A DNA stretch of 64,000 nucleotides from JABCPE02 sp963530295 (GTDB lineage: Bacteria > Bacteroidota > Bacteroidia > Flavobacteriales > Weeksellaceae), in the NCBI GenBank assembly GCA_963530295.1, contig CAUSCF010000001.1, forward strand, positions 124,001-188,000, given 5' to 3'. Below the pieces are notes generated by a model. It worked only from the letters and a program-made list of their open reading frames with translations, ran no database searches and was not told the origin of the DNA. Both the position numbers and the translations under genes were made by a program. Of this stretch, positions 49,323 through 58,303 are shown piece by piece (within the stretch, counting starts at the first letter, position 1; every line of letters begins with the position of its first letter).

Positions 49323-51827
49323 TTATTTTTTCTTTGCTGTTTTTTTCTGTACAAAAGCTGTTTTGTCCTGCTCCAAAATCCACTTTTTAACTTGATCTAA
49401 GGAAATTTCTTTCAGTTCCTCTGCCGTATATTTAGTGTCATCTTGTTTTTTAGGAATCTTGAAATTCGCTTTTTTAAATTTTATAAAAGGCCCCCATCGC
49501 CCATTTTCTATTGATATTTTTTCTTCTTCCCACTGCTGGATGTAGCGGTTGGCTTCCTTATCGAGCTTCGCCTCTATGAGTTCTTCTACATCTTTTTGGG
49601 ATAGATTTTCAAAATCATATTTTTTAGGCACATTGATGAAGATATCCTGATATTTCAGATATGGGCCAAATCTTCCCACGCCCTTGGTAACAGGTTCTCC
49701 CTTATAAGAAGCCACTGGCGCATCTGCCTTTTTCTTTTCTTCTATGATGGACACTGCTCGGTCATAGTCCACCGAAAGCGGATTTTCTCCCTTTGGAAGA
49801 CTGATGAACGCCTCGCCCCATTTCACATATGGCCCAAAACGCCCTACTCCTACCGTAACGGTTTTTCCTTCGTAGTCTTGTAAATCAAACGGTACTTTAA
49901 AAAGTTCCAGCGCCTCCTCCAAAGTAATGGTAACGATGTTTTGAGTCGCCATCAGTGATGCGAAAATAGGTTTTTCATCGCTGTCTGTTTCTCCTATCTG
50001 AACCATCGGCCCAAAACGCCCAATTCGAGCATAAACATTTTTGCCTGTTTTAGGGTCTTGTCCCAGCAGTCGCTCTCCTGTCGCTCTATTTGCATTCTCG
50101 CCTACATCCTCTATTTTTGGGTGAAAACTACTATAGAAGTTTTTTAGAACATCTTTCCATTTCTCTTCTCCTCTGGCTATCTCGTCGAAATCCTGCTCCA
50201 CTTTCGCAGTGAAACCATAGTCCAAAATTTCATTGAAATTAGTTGTCAAAAAGTCATTTACGACAATTCCTATATCTGTTGGGACAAATTTATTTTTATC
50301 TCCTCCGAATTTCTCCGTTAGGATTTCTTTTTTTAATCCTGTTTTTGTCAAAGTAAGCTTTACTATTTCGCGTTCCTTTGGTTCTATTTCGCGCTTGTCT
50401 ACATACTCACGGTTCTGAATAGTCTGAATAGTAGGCGCATAAGTAGACGGCCTTCCGATGCCCAATTCTTCAAGTTTTTTAACCAAACCTGCTTCCGTAA
50501 AACGAGACACTGGACGGCTGAATTTTTCTACCGCAGTGATTTTTTTATACACCAAAGCTTCGCCTACACTTACTTTTGGTAATATTTTGTCGCCATCTTC
50601 CTGCTCCTCATCTTCATTTTTATAAATACCATAAGCACGAAGGAAGCCATCAAAAACAATAACCTCTCCCTGCGCCTCGAAATGCTGCGGCAGCTCTGGA
50701 TTTCCTATTTCTATTATGGTTTTTTCCAGCTTGGCGTTGGCCATCTGGCTGGCTAATGTTCGTTTGTATATAAGCTGATAAAGCTTGTTCAACTGAGCAT
50801 CTCCGATGGATTTTACTCCAAAATCCGTTGGACGAATCGCCTCGTGAGCCTCCTGTGCGGATGCCGATTTTGTTACATAGTTTCTTGGCTGAGAATACTC
50901 CTCACCGAATTCTTTTAAAATCTGGCTTTTAGCTGCATTTATCGCCTCTTGAGAAAGGTTCACGGAGTCCGTTCTCATATAGGTAATGTATCCCTCTTCA
51001 TAGAGTCTCTGCGCTACACGCATCGTCGTCGTTACGCCATATCCCAGCCTGTTACTCGCTTCCTGCTGTAATGTAGAAGTGGTAAAAGGAGCCGATGCCG
51101 AACGCTGTGCAGGTTTTACATCTACATTAAGAACCTTAAAATCAATGTTTTGAACTTGATTTAGGAAGTTCTCTGCATCCTGTTCTTTGGTAAAATCTTT
51201 CTTTAGTTTTGCGGAAATTTCTTGTTTTTCAAGGTTGGTAAAAACTCCTTCCACTTTATAAGTAGGAACGGGCTTAAACTCTCTGATTTCCTTTTCTCTT
51301 TCTACGATGAGCCGCACCGCTACGGACTGGACACGCCCAGCCGAAAGCCCTGGTTTTACTTTCTTCCAAAGGACTGGCGACATCTCAAAACCCACAATTC
51401 GGTCAAGAACTCTTCTTGCCTGCTGGGCATTGACTAGATTTTGGTCTATTTCTCTAGGATTTTCTACTGCTTTTAGTATTGCATTTTTAGTAATTTCGTG
51501 AAAAACTATTCGTTTGGTATTTTCAGATTTTAGTTTTAGCTCTTGTGCAAGATGCCAAGCGATAGCCTCTCCTTCGCGGTCTTCATCGGAAGCTAGCCAC
51601 ACTGTTTCAGCTTTTTTAGATGCTGCTTTCAGCTCAGCCACCACTTTTTTCTTATCAGCAGAGATTTCATAATCTGGCGTAAAATCTTCCAAATTGATAC
51701 CCATGCCTTTTTTAGGAAGGTCTCTGATGTGTCCAAAACTAGATTTCACCTCGAAATCCTTACCCAAATATTTTTGAATAGTTTTTGCCTTTGCAGGAGA
51801 CTCTACAATTACTAGATTTTTTACCAT
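49323..51827 (-). CDS. topA: DNA topoisomerase I
   Basis: An 834-residue type IA topoisomerase relaxing negative supercoils. TOPRIM domain VIVESPAKAKTIQKYLG (about 6-22) and WLASDEDREGEAIAWHL (about 77-93) carry the acidic residues; the active tyrosine is in EGYITYMRTDSVN (about 297-309). The C-terminus (about 610-800) has four GRFGPxxKxG-type repeats (GRFGPMVQIG, GRFGPYVKWG, GRFGPYLKYQ, GRWGPFIKFK) in place of the cysteine zinc fingers of E. coli TopA, as in many Bacteroidota. Confidence 0.97.
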   Translation of the reverse strand: MVKNLVIVESPAKAKTIQKYLGKDFEVKSSFGHIRDLPKKGMGINLEDFTPDYEISADKKKVVAELKAASKKAETVWLASDEDREGEAIAWHLAQELKLKSENTKRIVFHEITKNAILKAVENPREIDQNLVNAQQARRVLDRIVGFEMSPVLWKKVKPGLSAGRVQSVAVRLIVEREKEIREFKPVPTYKVEGVFTNLEKQEISAKLKKDFTKEQDAENFLNQVQNIDFKVLNVDVKPAQRSASAPFTTSTLQQEASNRLGYGVTTTMRVAQRLYEEGYITYMRTDSVNLSQEAINAAKSQILKEFGEEYSQPRNYVTKSASAQEAHEAIRPTDFGVKSIGDAQLNKLYQLIYKRTLASQMANAKLEKTIIEIGNPELPQHFEAQGEVIVFDGFLRAYGIYKNEDEEQEDGDKILPKVSVGEALVYKKITAVEKFSRPVSRFTEAGLVKKLEELGIGRPSTYAPTIQTIQNREYVDKREIEPKEREIVKLTLTKTGLKKEILTEKFGGDKNKFVPTDIGIVVNDFLTTNFNEILDYGFTAKVEQDFDEIARGEEKWKDVLKNFYSSFHPKIEDVGENANRATGERLLGQDPKTGKNVYARIGRFGPMVQIGETDSDEKPIFASLMATQNIVTITLEEALELFKVPFDLQDYEGKTVTVGVGRFGPYVKWGEAFISLPKGENPLSVDYDRAVSIIEEKKKADAPVASYKGEPVTKGVGRFGPYLKYQDIFINVPKKYDFENLSQKDVEELIEAKLDKEANRYIQQWEEEKISIENGRWGPFIKFKKANFKIPKKQDDTKYTAEELKEISLDQVKKWILEQDKTAFVQKKTAKKK

Positions 51828-51841
51828 ACCAAAACTTTTTG

Positions 51842-51849
51842 CAAAAGTA
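51842..51849 (-). promoter_or_regulatory. -7 box of topA
   Basis: The minus strand reads TACTTTTG (TAnnTTTG), 14 bases before the topA ATG, which predicts a leader of less than 10 bases. Confidence 0.5.
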
Positions 51850-51941
51850 TAATATTATTTTGAATTAGTGGATACCCAGATTTGGAATTTGATTTTACGA
51901 TATTAAATGTCACTATTTTTCAGATTTTATTCTAAATTTAA

Positions 51942-51949
51942 TATCTTTG
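51942..51949 (+). promoter_or_regulatory. -7 box before the TPP riboswitch
   Basis: TATCTTTG (TAnnTTTG); transcription would begin near 51956, at the first bases of the riboswitch. Confidence 0.65.
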
Positions 51950-51956
51950 CGCCAGC

Positions 51957-52042
51957 AAAAAGGGGTGCTGTAAAAGGCTGAGATCATACCCAATGAACCT
52001 GAACAGGTAATGCTGTTTAGGGAAGTGTTTAGGCACGATTGT
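51957..52042 (+). promoter_or_regulatory. TPP (thiamine pyrophosphate) riboswitch
   Basis: The thi-box consensus is plainly visible: GGGGTGC (51962-51968), GGCTGAGATCATACCC (51976-51991, the pyrimidine-sensing arm), GAACCTGAACAGGTAATGC (51995-52013) and TAGGGAAG (52018-52025). It sits between a -7 box and the TonB receptor ATG at 52106. TPP binding should lower expression of the receptor. No strong terminator hairpin is evident after it, so control may be at translation initiation. Confidence 0.93.
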
Positions 52043-52105
52043 GTTCTCTTATTTTTTCGCATCCTTTTATTCTCAAAATTGTTTAACTAAAAAATTATTG
52101 AAAGA

Positions 52106-54187
52106 ATGAAAGGAATTATTTATTTAGGGCTATGCGCTAGCTCTATGTCCTACGCACAGGCAGACTCTGCCAAAGTTAAAGAAATCGAAGCTATCAATTT
52201 CACCAAACGGCTTCCTGTCACCAAAGAAATCATCCGTGTGGAAAATTTAGCCCAGAAAAACCTCGGGCAAGACCTTCCGATGCTCCTCAAAAATCAGACT
52301 TCTGTCCTCTCCTCATCGGATACTGGGAACGGAGTGGGCTACTCGGATTTTAGAATTCGGGGCGTGGCAGGAACTTCTATCAATGTGATGATGAACGGCG
52401 TTCCGTACAACGACAGCGAATCGCAGGGGACTTTCTTCGTAAATGTCAGCGATTTAGCCAGTTCAGCCTCTCAAATCCTAATTCAAAGAGGTGTGGGAAG
52501 CACATCCAACGGGGCGGCGGCTTTCGGGGCGAGTGTAAATATCATCACCAAAAATCCAGAAGAAACACCATACTTCCGAACCGACCAGTCCTATGGTTCT
52601 TTTGACACCAGAAAACACTCTTTCGAGGCTGGAACAGGGAATTTTCTTCACAACAAACTTTCCATCATGGCGAGATATTCCATCATAAAATCAGATGGAT
52701 ACATAGACAGGGCAACCTCTGACCTGCAGTCCTACAACATCACCGCTTTATTTAAAACTGAAAAAACAAAACTAAAATTTTTGGCTTTCGGCGGAAAGGA
52801 AAAAACTTACCAATCATGGAACGGAATAGATGAAAACACTTATAAAATCAACCGAAAATTCAATTCCTCTGGAGCAATCTACCAAGGCGGAAATATCGTA
52901 AAATTCTACGATAACGAAACAGACAATTACCAACAAAACCATTATCATCTTATTCTAAATCAAAATATTAGCAACCATTGGGATTTGGAAACTACCCTTC
53001 ATTACACCAAAGGAAAAGGTTTCTACGAAAACTACAAACAAGACCAAAGACCCGAAAAATACAATATTCTCAATTCTGGAATCATAAAAACAGACCTCAT
53101 CAGAAAAAAATGGCTGGACAATGATTTCTATGGAATGGTTGCGCATATTTATGGAAAGTATAACCAACTGAAAATCAACCTCGGCGGCGCAGGAAACCAA
53201 TACCACGGAAAGCATTTCGGAAATATGAGCTCGGCGTTTGGGCTGCCGCAGATTCCTTTTGAGCATGAATATTACCGAAATCATTCGGTGAAAAACGACC
53301 TTTCTTTCTTCGGAAAATTCATTTATTCTTTGAACAAATTTGAGCTTTTTGGAGATTTACAATTTAGACATATCTATCACAATGCCAAAGTCTTAGAATA
53401 TTCCAAAGGAGAAGGAGGCGATTTCAGCCGAGCGTTCAATTTCCTAAACCCAAAAACGGGAATTAACTTTAATTTTAACCACGGAAAAATCTATTTCTCC
53501 TACGCACTGGCTCACCGAGAACCGAGCCGAAAGGACATTATTTCTAAAAATGACATCCTGCACGAAACACTCCACGACTTTGAGCTAGGACTGGAAAAAA
53601 GCGGAAAATTCTTTTCTGTTTTTGCGAACCTCTACTACATGCACTATAATAACCAACTGGTTTTCAGCGGCAAAATCGATAACACAGGCGCTTTCATCAG
53701 AGAAAATTCAGGAAAATCTTTCAGAAGAGGCGTGGAATTTGGCTTTAATCTAAAACCCATCAAAAACATCCAAATTTTGGCTAATGCGACTTGGAGCGAA
53801 AACAAAAACCTTAATTTTCATGTGAAAAATGGTGGAGTGCTGGAAAATTTGGGAACTACGGACATTGCTCTTTCTCCGAAATTCATCAGCAATATCGGTG
53901 TGTCTTATCAGCTGAAAAACTTTAATTTCGGTATTCAAAACCAATTTGTCAGCGGACAGTATCTGGATAATACCCAGACGCTTGCGATTCCTGATTACAA
54001 TCTTTTGGATTTCTTGGCTGGTTATAAATTAAGCTTAAAACATCACGAACTGAATCTTTATTTCAATCTCAATAACCTCCTCAATAGAATGTACATGACC
54101 AAAGGGCATGTCTATGATGGAGCCGCCTATTATTTCCCACAAGCAGGGCGGAATTTCATGCTGGGAATGACTTGGGTCGTAAAATAA
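52106..54187 (+). CDS. TonB-dependent receptor, probable thiamine (or precursor) transporter
   Basis: A 693-residue outer-membrane receptor. Signal peptide (about 1-18), plug domain (about 35-150) with DFRIRGVAGTSINVMMNGVPYNDSE and the YGSFDTR segment that leads into the 22-strand barrel; the last strand is NFMLGMTWVV. There is no carboxypeptidase-like N-terminal extension and no SusD partner, which argues against polysaccharide uptake. The TPP riboswitch upstream makes thiamine, its phosphates or a precursor the likely substrate; similar riboswitch-controlled receptors are known in Bacteroidota. Confidence 0.88.
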   Translation: MKGIIYLGLCASSMSYAQADSAKVKEIEAINFTKRLPVTKEIIRVENLAQKNLGQDLPMLLKNQTSVLSSSDTGNGVGYSDFRIRGVAGTSINVMMNGVPYNDSESQGTFFVNVSDLASSASQILIQRGVGSTSNGAAAFGASVNIITKNPEETPYFRTDQSYGSFDTRKHSFEAGTGNFLHNKLSIMARYSIIKSDGYIDRATSDLQSYNITALFKTEKTKLKFLAFGGKEKTYQSWNGIDENTYKINRKFNSSGAIYQGGNIVKFYDNETDNYQQNHYHLILNQNISNHWDLETTLHYTKGKGFYENYKQDQRPEKYNILNSGIIKTDLIRKKWLDNDFYGMVAHIYGKYNQLKINLGGAGNQYHGKHFGNMSSAFGLPQIPFEHEYYRNHSVKNDLSFFGKFIYSLNKFELFGDLQFRHIYHNAKVLEYSKGEGGDFSRAFNFLNPKTGINFNFNHGKIYFSYALAHREPSRKDIISKNDILHETLHDFELGLEKSGKFFSVFANLYYMHYNNQLVFSGKIDNTGAFIRENSGKSFRRGVEFGFNLKPIKNIQILANATWSENKNLNFHVKNGGVLENLGTTDIALSPKFISNIGVSYQLKNFNFGIQNQFVSGQYLDNTQTLAIPDYNLLDFLAGYKLSLKHHELNLYFNLNNLLNRMYMTKGHVYDGAAYYFPQAGRNFMLGMTWVVK

Positions 54188-54197
54188 CCACACAAAA

Positions 54198-54228
54198 AAA
54201 AGAGCATCTTTTACAGATGCTCTTTTTA
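54198..54228. terminator. Bidirectional terminator between TonB receptor and S1/P1 nuclease
   Basis: AGAGCATCT (54201-54209), 5-base loop, AGATGCTCT (54215-54223), with A run before and T run after. Confidence 0.88.
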
Positions 54229-54230
54229 GT

Positions 54231-55019
54231 TTATAAAACTTCGTTTAGTATTTTCGCTAATCTCAATCCTGCATGCAGAAGCTGTCTTTCTAACAAATCT
54301 TTATACTGCTCTTGATAATCGTAGCTATAGTTTTCACCAGGTTTTACACTGGCATAGAGCTGGTTAGCCGCTTGGTGGCTTTCATAGAGCCAGTCTTCTA
54401 GGCTTCCACTCTGGATTTTTTGGATTTCTTCTTTTGATTTCACATCCAGAACCCTTGCAAACTCCGTGTAGCTGTATTTTGTATTGTCTATCAGACCGCT
54501 ATCCCAAAGGGCGTGAAGATTCGTATCTTTCTTGAAGAATTGTATTTTGATGAGGTTTCCTCCTAAATCTTCTTCTCTTCCTGTGTGCATTGGTTGCATC
54601 ATATCCCCAATGAAATGCACCAAAAATCTTAGATCAATTTCTTTATCCTTATTAGCTGTTCTTTTGTCCTTGATGGAATCCATTATTTCTTGTATCGCGG
54701 TATAGACATTTGTATCCTTGCTTTTCAACTCCTTAATAAATTCTTCCTTCGAATTTTGTGGCGTAATATTGACATAATGCAAAACCCCAGTATCCTTCCA
54801 TTCTGGGTCATTTCTCACATTATCAGCCCAATTTGCCCAATAAGCCAATTTCTGCTTACCTATGAGTTTTTTCAGTTTTCTTTTCGCTCTGTTAGTCAGG
54901 TGATTTTCTGCTATTTCAGCTACTACACGGTGCCCTGTAACTCCCCAAGCCGATGCTTCCGCTATTCCGAAAATAAAGAATACCGCGATGAAAATCTTTT
55001 TTAAAATTCTTGTGTTCAT
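54231..55019 (-). CDS. S1/P1 family zinc nuclease
   Basis: A 262-residue secreted nuclease. The signal peptide is cleaved so that the mature protein starts WGVTGHRVVAEIAENHL (about 25-41), where the N-terminal Trp and His are zinc ligands. Other ligands are in YWANWADNVR (about 60-69), GVLHYVNI (about 78-85), LVHFIGDMMQPMHTGREEDLGGN (His/Asp/His, about 132-154) and HALWDSGLI (about 168-176). It should cleave single-stranded nucleic acid in the periplasm or outside. It lies 4 bases downstream of the phosphorylase-like gene. Confidence 0.93.
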   Translation of the reverse strand: MNTRILKKIFIAVFFIFGIAEASAWGVTGHRVVAEIAENHLTNRAKRKLKKLIGKQKLAYWANWADNVRNDPEWKDTGVLHYVNITPQNSKEEFIKELKSKDTNVYTAIQEIMDSIKDKRTANKDKEIDLRFLVHFIGDMMQPMHTGREEDLGGNLIKIQFFKKDTNLHALWDSGLIDNTKYSYTEFARVLDVKSKEEIQKIQSGSLEDWLYESHQAANQLYASVKPGENYSYDYQEQYKDLLERQLLHAGLRLAKILNEVL

Positions 55020-55023
55020 TGTT

Positions 55024-56682
55024 TTATTTCAAAATTTTCTCTAAAATTCGTAATGTAATCAAATAAGTAGGCTTCACACCTGTAAGCCCCAGCCCTCCCG
55101 AAGAAAGCGTGCTTCCTGTTTCGAGTGGATTATCAGAAGCATAGTAAGCATAGCATAAGAATAAATTCTCATTGATATGGTGGCGGATTTTAGAAGCCAC
55201 CTGTATCGCTTTCTGATAATGAGCACCTTCCATCTCCAGACCGATAGACTTCCACGAGGTATTCATGAAATAAGACAAAATATCCTTATTCTGAAGCGAT
55301 GTTCCCAAAACAGTGACCATACTTCCCTCAAAGGCTTTCAGCTCTGAGTCTTGGAAATCATCCAATTTCAGTGCGTTTTCAAATGGATAATTATCCGCCG
55401 TTCCTTCAAAAATATGCGATGTAGGAATCATGATATCGCCTTTTTCTCCTGTAAGAATTCCCGCTTTACCCATGATAGAAATGGATTTCACATTGAGTTT
55501 ACACTCCTCTCCTTTCACATCGAATGGGCGCAAAAGCTCATCCATAATCTCATAAGCCTGCTCTCCAAAGGCATAATCAAAAACTATCAAAACATCCTCG
55601 CCAGAGAAATTAGCCTCCGCGAAAGGCGTATTTTTTAGGTTAATTTTCTTTAAATCAATGATTTGCACATCTATATTACTTCCACTTTCGTCATTGATGT
55701 AAATCATCCCTTGAGAAAGAGCGTAGTCCAAAATCTTATCTTGAAGGTCTTTTTTATTGCTGATTTCCTCGTAAAGTGTGTAGTCTATTCCTGTTTTGCA
55801 AGTTTTTTTCAAGGCATCATTCGCAAAAAGCATATTTTTCACCGAGTGCATATTCGCACTGATGATGTTAAGCGGTCTTTGGTAAAGATTTTCTTTAACC
55901 AAAATTTCTTTAAGTGTATTTGCCCATTTTTCTCCGAAAAGGTGGTGTCCCACACGCTCCTGTAATATCGCAGAAAAATAAATTTCGCGTTCTCTTTCCT
56001 CTGCCCAGTCTAAGAAACTCACTTGCCCAAGGTTATAGACAATCTTGAACAATCGGTCTGGATTGTCATCACTTCCAAATTTTTTATAAGCTTCCAAAGT
56101 CTCATCAAAAGACCTTCCCAATAACGCCGAAAGATGAATAATCGCCGTTTCTTTTTCGGTTCTTGTGAATTTTTTCTCTCCTTTGGCTACTTCCTCTATT
56201 ATTTTCCAAACTCTTCTCGGTCTGCCCTCTTCCATATCAAAACCGATATTTCTGATTTTGTCTGCTTCTATATAAAGAAAAGTAAGGTGAGTAAGGATAT
56301 CATAAATCTCTGAACGACCCAGCAGAACCTCTATATTCATCTGGTGCTGGTCTATACGGTAGCAGTTTCTTCTTCGTTTTTTAGGGACTATGGGCGTGAA
56401 ACTCGCTTTGTGAAAGCCTTCATCCGAAGTCAAATGAATAAATGCACATTCCTCTATTCCTTCTGGAAGCCTATCCAAAACATAGAGCAATCCGTCTAAT
56501 TCTATCTTGTTCGGATTGTTCATCGTTCCGTAGATTTCAGGATTGATGGTAGAAAGCAGCGTTCTGATATTCTGTCCTGACCTTCCACCAGGTTTGAAAG
56601 AACCTCTATAAAAAAGATGGCGCATAGAAACATATATTTTCTCTATCGCCTCCGTGGTTTGTCTTGCTCGCGATTGTGTCAT
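55024..56682 (-). CDS. Large protein with nucleoside-phosphorylase-like C-terminal domain (DUF6909-like)
   Basis: A 552-residue cytoplasmic protein. The first 300 residues are helical and contain no motif I know. The C-terminal part (about 350-552) has elements of the nucleoside phosphorylase / AMP nucleosidase fold: VLIVFDYAFGEQA (about 367-379), GKAGILTGEKGDIMIPTSHIF (about 404-424 in pieces), SIGLEMEGAHYQKA (MEGA at 484-487) and SDNPLET (516-522), the usual acidic ribose-binding and catalytic positions. AMP nucleosidase also has a large N-terminal domain, but the N-termini do not look alike. It is transcribed ahead of the S1/P1 nuclease. Confidence 0.7.
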   Translation of the reverse strand: MTQSRARQTTEAIEKIYVSMRHLFYRGSFKPGGRSGQNIRTLLSTINPEIYGTMNNPNKIELDGLLYVLDRLPEGIEECAFIHLTSDEGFHKASFTPIVPKKRRRNCYRIDQHQMNIEVLLGRSEIYDILTHLTFLYIEADKIRNIGFDMEEGRPRRVWKIIEEVAKGEKKFTRTEKETAIIHLSALLGRSFDETLEAYKKFGSDDNPDRLFKIVYNLGQVSFLDWAEEREREIYFSAILQERVGHHLFGEKWANTLKEILVKENLYQRPLNIISANMHSVKNMLFANDALKKTCKTGIDYTLYEEISNKKDLQDKILDYALSQGMIYINDESGSNIDVQIIDLKKINLKNTPFAEANFSGEDVLIVFDYAFGEQAYEIMDELLRPFDVKGEECKLNVKSISIMGKAGILTGEKGDIMIPTSHIFEGTADNYPFENALKLDDFQDSELKAFEGSMVTVLGTSLQNKDILSYFMNTSWKSIGLEMEGAHYQKAIQVASKIRHHINENLFLCYAYYASDNPLETGSTLSSGGLGLTGVKPTYLITLRILEKILK

Positions 56683-56710
56683 ATTTATATTATGATTTTT
56701 GTAAAAGTTA

Positions 56711-56739
56711 CAAAATTATGATAAACTCATGGATGTACA
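56711..56739 (-). promoter_or_regulatory. Promoter of the phosphorylase-like / nuclease unit
   Basis: On the minus strand TTG (56739-56737), an 18-base spacer and TAATTTTG (56718-56711) match the Bacteroidota promoter, 28 bases before the ATG at 56682. Confidence 0.65.
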
Positions 56740-56813
56740 AAAGAATTTAATCCGAAATTGATGTTTTCTTTCAAAAAATTATTGATTTTTTAAGTTTAAA
56801 AACTCAAATATTG

Positions 56814-56850
56814 ATAGAGAAAAACTATTTAGATTGTTTATAAATTAAAC
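56814..56850 (+). promoter_or_regulatory. Possible OxyR-type operator upstream of dps
   Basis: ATAG-N7-CTAT (56814-56828) is followed after exactly 7 bases by GTTT-N7-AAAC (56836-56850). Spacing matches the four-element OxyR site, but only the first half has the ATAG/CTAT sequence. It lies just upstream of the dps promoter, the place of an activator. Confidence 0.35.
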
Positions 56851-56881
56851 CAAAACTATCGGTTAGGAGAATTTTATTTCA

Positions 56882-56889
56882 TAACTTTG
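56882..56889 (+). promoter_or_regulatory. -7 box of dps
   Basis: TAACTTTG (TAnnTTTG), 20 bases before the ATG at 56910. Confidence 0.65.
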
Positions 56890-56909
56890 TAAAAATAAAT
56901 CCTAAAAAT

Positions 56910-57383
56910 ATGAAAAATTCTAACATTATTGGTCTTAGAGAAGAAGACTGCAAAAACATTGCTGAGAAGCTAAACATCCTTCTTGCAAATTATTCTGTTT
57001 TTTACCAAAACACTCGTGGCGCTCACTGGAATATAAAGGGAGACCAGTTTTTCGTTCTTCACCCGAAATTCGAAGAACTTTATGACAATCTTGTTCTTAA
57101 AATTGATGAAATCGCAGAGAGAATCCTGACATTAGGTCATGTGCCGAACCACAACTATTCTGACTATCTGAAAGTTTCAACGATTAAAGAGAGCAAAGAA
57201 GTGCATAACGGCAAAAAATGTATAGAAGACATTCTAAACTCTTTCAAAGTAGTGATAGACCTACAAAGAGAACTTTTAGAAATAACTGACAAAGCAAATG
57301 ATGAAGGGACAAACGCCCTTGTGAGTGGATACATCACAGAGCAGGAAAAAGATGTCTGGATGTACAATGCTTATCTTGGATAA
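56910..57383 (+). CDS. dps: Dps family ferritin-like DNA-protection protein
   Basis: A 157-residue four-helix protein that oxidises and stores iron and shields DNA in stress. The intersubunit ferroxidase ligands are visible in NTRGAHWNIKGDQFFVLHPKFEELYD (about 31-56: His, then His and acidic residues) and KIDEIAERIL (Asp/Glu, about 60-69). Length is normal. It is monocistronic, with a promoter, a possible OxyR-like site and a terminator at 57401. Confidence 0.93.
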   Translation: MKNSNIIGLREEDCKNIAEKLNILLANYSVFYQNTRGAHWNIKGDQFFVLHPKFEELYDNLVLKIDEIAERILTLGHVPNHNYSDYLKVSTIKESKEVHNGKKCIEDILNSFKVVIDLQRELLEITDKANDEGTNALVSGYITEQEKDVWMYNAYLG

Positions 57384-57400
57384 TCACGAATTAAATCAAT

Positions 57401-57439
57401 AAAAAAGGGCAGAAGTAGAAAATTACTTTTGCCTTTTTT
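57401..57439 (+). terminator. Terminator of dps
   Basis: AAAAAAGGGCAGAAGTA (57401-57417) pairs with TACTTTTGCCTTTTTT (57424-57439) with one mismatch; the T run is part of the stem. Confidence 0.75.
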
Positions 57440-57460
57440 CTTTATTTTGTTCCTTATTTC

Positions 57461-57468
57461 TATTTTTG
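57461..57468 (+). promoter_or_regulatory. -7 box of murI
   Basis: TATTTTTG (TAnnTTTG), 15 bases before the murI start, which is a TTG codon at 57484. Confidence 0.5.
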
Positions 57469-57483
57469 TAAAAAATTTGAATT

Positions 57484-58299
57484 TTGAAATATCAACATCT
57501 TAGTGCAAATCAACCTATTGGGATTTTTGACAGCGGCGTGGGAGGACTGACAACAGCGAGAGAAATCAAACGAGTAATGCCGCAGGAGAGTTTCATCTAT
57601 TTCGGTGATACCAAGCATCTTCCATATGGCGAAAAATCCAAGGAAGCCATCATAGATTATTCCCTGCAAATCACCAAATTCCTTTTGGAACAAAACTGCA
57701 AAGCGATAGTAATCGCCTGTAACACTGCCACTTCTAACGCACTGGAAGAAGTAAAAAAAATGGTGAACGACAAGGTTTTTGTATTCGATGTTATCAATCC
57801 CGTTGCCGAAAAAGTAGCCTACGAAATCCACCAAAACATAGGAGTAATCGCTACCAAAGCAACCGTAAATTCTAAACTTTACAAAAAAAGCATCAGAAAA
57901 TATAATAAATTCATCAATGTGGAAGAATTGGCAACCCCGCTCCTTGTCCCTGTGATAGAGGAAGGATTTATCAATCATCCCATTTCCCACAGCGTAATCT
58001 ACAATTATCTTTCTAATAAAAAGTTAAAAGATATCGACACGCTCATTTTGGGATGCACCCACTATCCGCTTCTGATGGAAGAAATCAAACAATACTACGG
58101 CAATAGAGTGAGAGTGATAGACTCGCCGAATATTGTGGCAAACTACATCAAACTTACTTTGGAAAAACATAAATTACTGAACACAAATAATCCTAATCCG
58201 AAGTATGAATTTTATGTTTCGGATATGACCAAAAATTTCCAAAAAATTTCTAAAAAATTCTTTGGAAACAAAATAGAATTGGAACTAAAAACCCTTTAA
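57484..58299 (+). CDS. murI: Glutamate racemase
   Basis: A 271-residue cofactor-independent racemase making D-glutamate for peptidoglycan. It has PIGIFDSGVGGLTTAREI (about 11-28), the first catalytic Cys in AIVIACNTATSNAL (about 77-90) and the second in LILGCTHYPLLM (about 187-198). Length is normal. The start is TTG at 57484: no ATG occurs in frame before the conserved GIFDSG motif and the -7 box is 15 bases upstream. folA follows 4 bases after the stop. Confidence 0.95.
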   Translation: MKYQHLSANQPIGIFDSGVGGLTTAREIKRVMPQESFIYFGDTKHLPYGEKSKEAIIDYSLQITKFLLEQNCKAIVIACNTATSNALEEVKKMVNDKVFVFDVINPVAEKVAYEIHQNIGVIATKATVNSKLYKKSIRKYNKFINVEELATPLLVPVIEEGFINHPISHSVIYNYLSNKKLKDIDTLILGCTHYPLLMEEIKQYYGNRVRVIDSPNIVANYIKLTLEKHKLLNTNNPNPKYEFYVSDMTKNFQKISKKFFGNKIELELKTL

Positions 58300-58303
58300 C
58301 CAA

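Noticed and set aside
57460..57990. 176-codon minus-strand ORF
   Set aside because: Antisense shadow of murI, which has all catalytic motifs.
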